64,000 nt of DNA, taken from contig NZ_JAENXS010000001.1 in NCBI RefSeq assembly GCF_016612535.1, positions 372,001-436,000 of the forward strand, in the 5' to 3' direction. The DNA is from Bradyrhizobium diazoefficiens. Its GTDB lineage: Bacteria > Pseudomonadota > Alphaproteobacteria > Rhizobiales > Xanthobacteraceae. This document shows positions 63,547-64,000 of the stretch, in pieces (the stretch's first letter is position 1; each line of letters opens with the position of its first letter). The translations under genes and the position numbers were made by a program. The notes beneath the pieces are model-generated. The model was not told the DNA's origin, made no database searches, and saw only the letters and a program-made list of their open reading frames with translations.

Positions 63547-64000
63547 CGAAAATCTCACTGGTCGTCTCCGACGTCGACGGCACGCTGCTGACCAAGGACA
63601 AGACGCTGACCGAACGCGCGAGGTCCGCAGTGCAGCGGCTGCACCAGGCCGGCATCGGCTTCACCATCACCTCCAGCCGCCCCGCCATCGGCATGCGCTT
63701 CCTGATCGAGCCGCTGGCGCTGTGGCTGCCGGTCGGCCCGTTCAACGGCTCCTCGATCATCGACCCCGAGATGAGGCCGGTCGAGCAGCATCTGATTCCC
63801 AAAAGCGCGGCCGAGCGGTCCTTGCAGATCCTCCGCGACTACGGCGCCGACGTCTGGCTGTTCACCGCCGACAAATGGCTGATTGACAACCCCAACGGCA
63901 GCTACGTCGCGCACGAGCAGCACACGATCCGCTCCGATCCCACCATCGTGACCGATTTCTCGCCGTATCTTGCGAGCGCCTGTAAGATCGTCGGCGCCAG
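63543..64000 (+). CDS. HAD-superfamily hydrolase (Cof type), incomplete at window edge
   Basis: The first 152 residues of a HAD phosphatase: motif I is LVVSDVDGTLLTKDKTLTER, motif II is FTITSSRPAIGMRF, and the Cof-type cap begins near residue 85. It continues past the end of the window. Enzymes of this type dephosphorylate sugar phosphates or related metabolites. Its start overlaps gluconokinase by four bases, so it is cotranscribed with the sugar-phosphate genes. Confidence 0.85.
   Translation, partial: MTKISLVVSDVDGTLLTKDKTLTERARSAVQRLHQAGIGFTITSSRPAIGMRFLIEPLALWLPVGPFNGSSIIDPEMRPVEQHLIPKSAAERSLQILRDYGADVWLFTADKWLIDNPNGSYVAHEQHTIRSDPTIVTDFSPYLASACKIVGA

Noticed and set aside
1..64000. CRISPR arrays, tRNA or rRNA genes, complete insertion sequences
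   Set aside because: No regularly spaced repeats, cloverleaf, rRNA core sequence or transposase was recognised by eye; small RNAs could have been missed.

Overview
The window looks like chromosomal DNA of an alphaproteobacterium of the Bradyrhizobium / Nitrobacteraceae type. This is inferred from high GC with strong G/C at third codon positions, and from several rhizobial-type intergenic palindromic repeats (33.8, 48.5, 49.0 and 50.6 kb). It also fits several substrate-binding proteins of the ABC_sub_bind (DUF534) type, a textbook EcfG general-stress promoter, a fused transaldolase/phosphoglucose isomerase, and a pqqABCDE operon without a linked pqqF. No rRNA, tRNA, CRISPR array, complete insertion sequence or phage module was seen. 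The species cannot be fixed from the sequence alone.

Layout. 0-8.6 kb: a broken receiver-domain gene, a cupin, a TadG-like vWA protein, an unrecognised exported protein with a possible lysozyme-like motif, a two-gene secreted phosphoesterase / di-haem peroxidase operon (the phosphoesterase ends in six native histidines), an alpha/beta-hydrolase remnant and an orphan polar amino-acid binding protein. 8.7-17.7 kb: an RND efflux pump (adaptor plus HAE1 permease), a CPA2 antiporter with tandem USP-like domains, and an MFS transporter divergent from an AraC-family regulator. 17.8-22.6 kb: an AT-richer, decayed stretch with two ABC_sub_bind proteins, a frameshifted glycosyltransferase, a small membrane protein and a third, ruined ABC_sub_bind copy. 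22.6-27.3 kb: a complete branched-chain amino-acid type ABC transporter operon.

27.5-33.7 kb: a GTATAC palindrome between the liv operon and malonyl-CoA decarboxylase, a DUF418 membrane protein, and a tight leftward operon (amidase, glutathione peroxidase, DUF3297, enolase-superfamily enzyme). 34.4-39.6 kb: pqqABCDE, whose last gene overlaps a prolyl-iminopeptidase-like S33 peptidase, followed by a dimeric-barrel protein. 39.7-41.9 kb: two more ABC_sub_bind proteins. 42.2-47 kb: a three-gene 2-oxoacid:ferredoxin oxidoreductase operon with its own GltD-like NAD(P)H/FAD/Fe-S subunit, preceded by a good sigma-70-like promoter and a perfect 12-bp palindrome.

47-50.8 kb: a frameshifted STM3941-like gene, a Cys-containing secreted protein, an exported DsrE-family protein, and an ArsR / SRPBCC / membrane / DUF1801 operon with a duplicated operator over its promoter. 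50.8-55.7 kb: the prkA(yeaG)-yeaH-spoVR stress operon, read leftward from an EcfG promoter. 56.8-64 kb: a sugar-phosphate operon (tal-pgi, gnd, zwf, pgl, gluconokinase, HAD hydrolase) joining the oxidative pentose-phosphate and Entner-Doudoroff routes.

No wholly new system is obvious. The best candidates are the pqqE-coupled S33 peptidase (a possible trimming protease for PQQ precursor), the self-contained oxidoreductase with its promoter/palindrome, the His6-tailed phosphoesterase paired with a peroxidase, and the recurring short motif around ABC_sub_bind genes.
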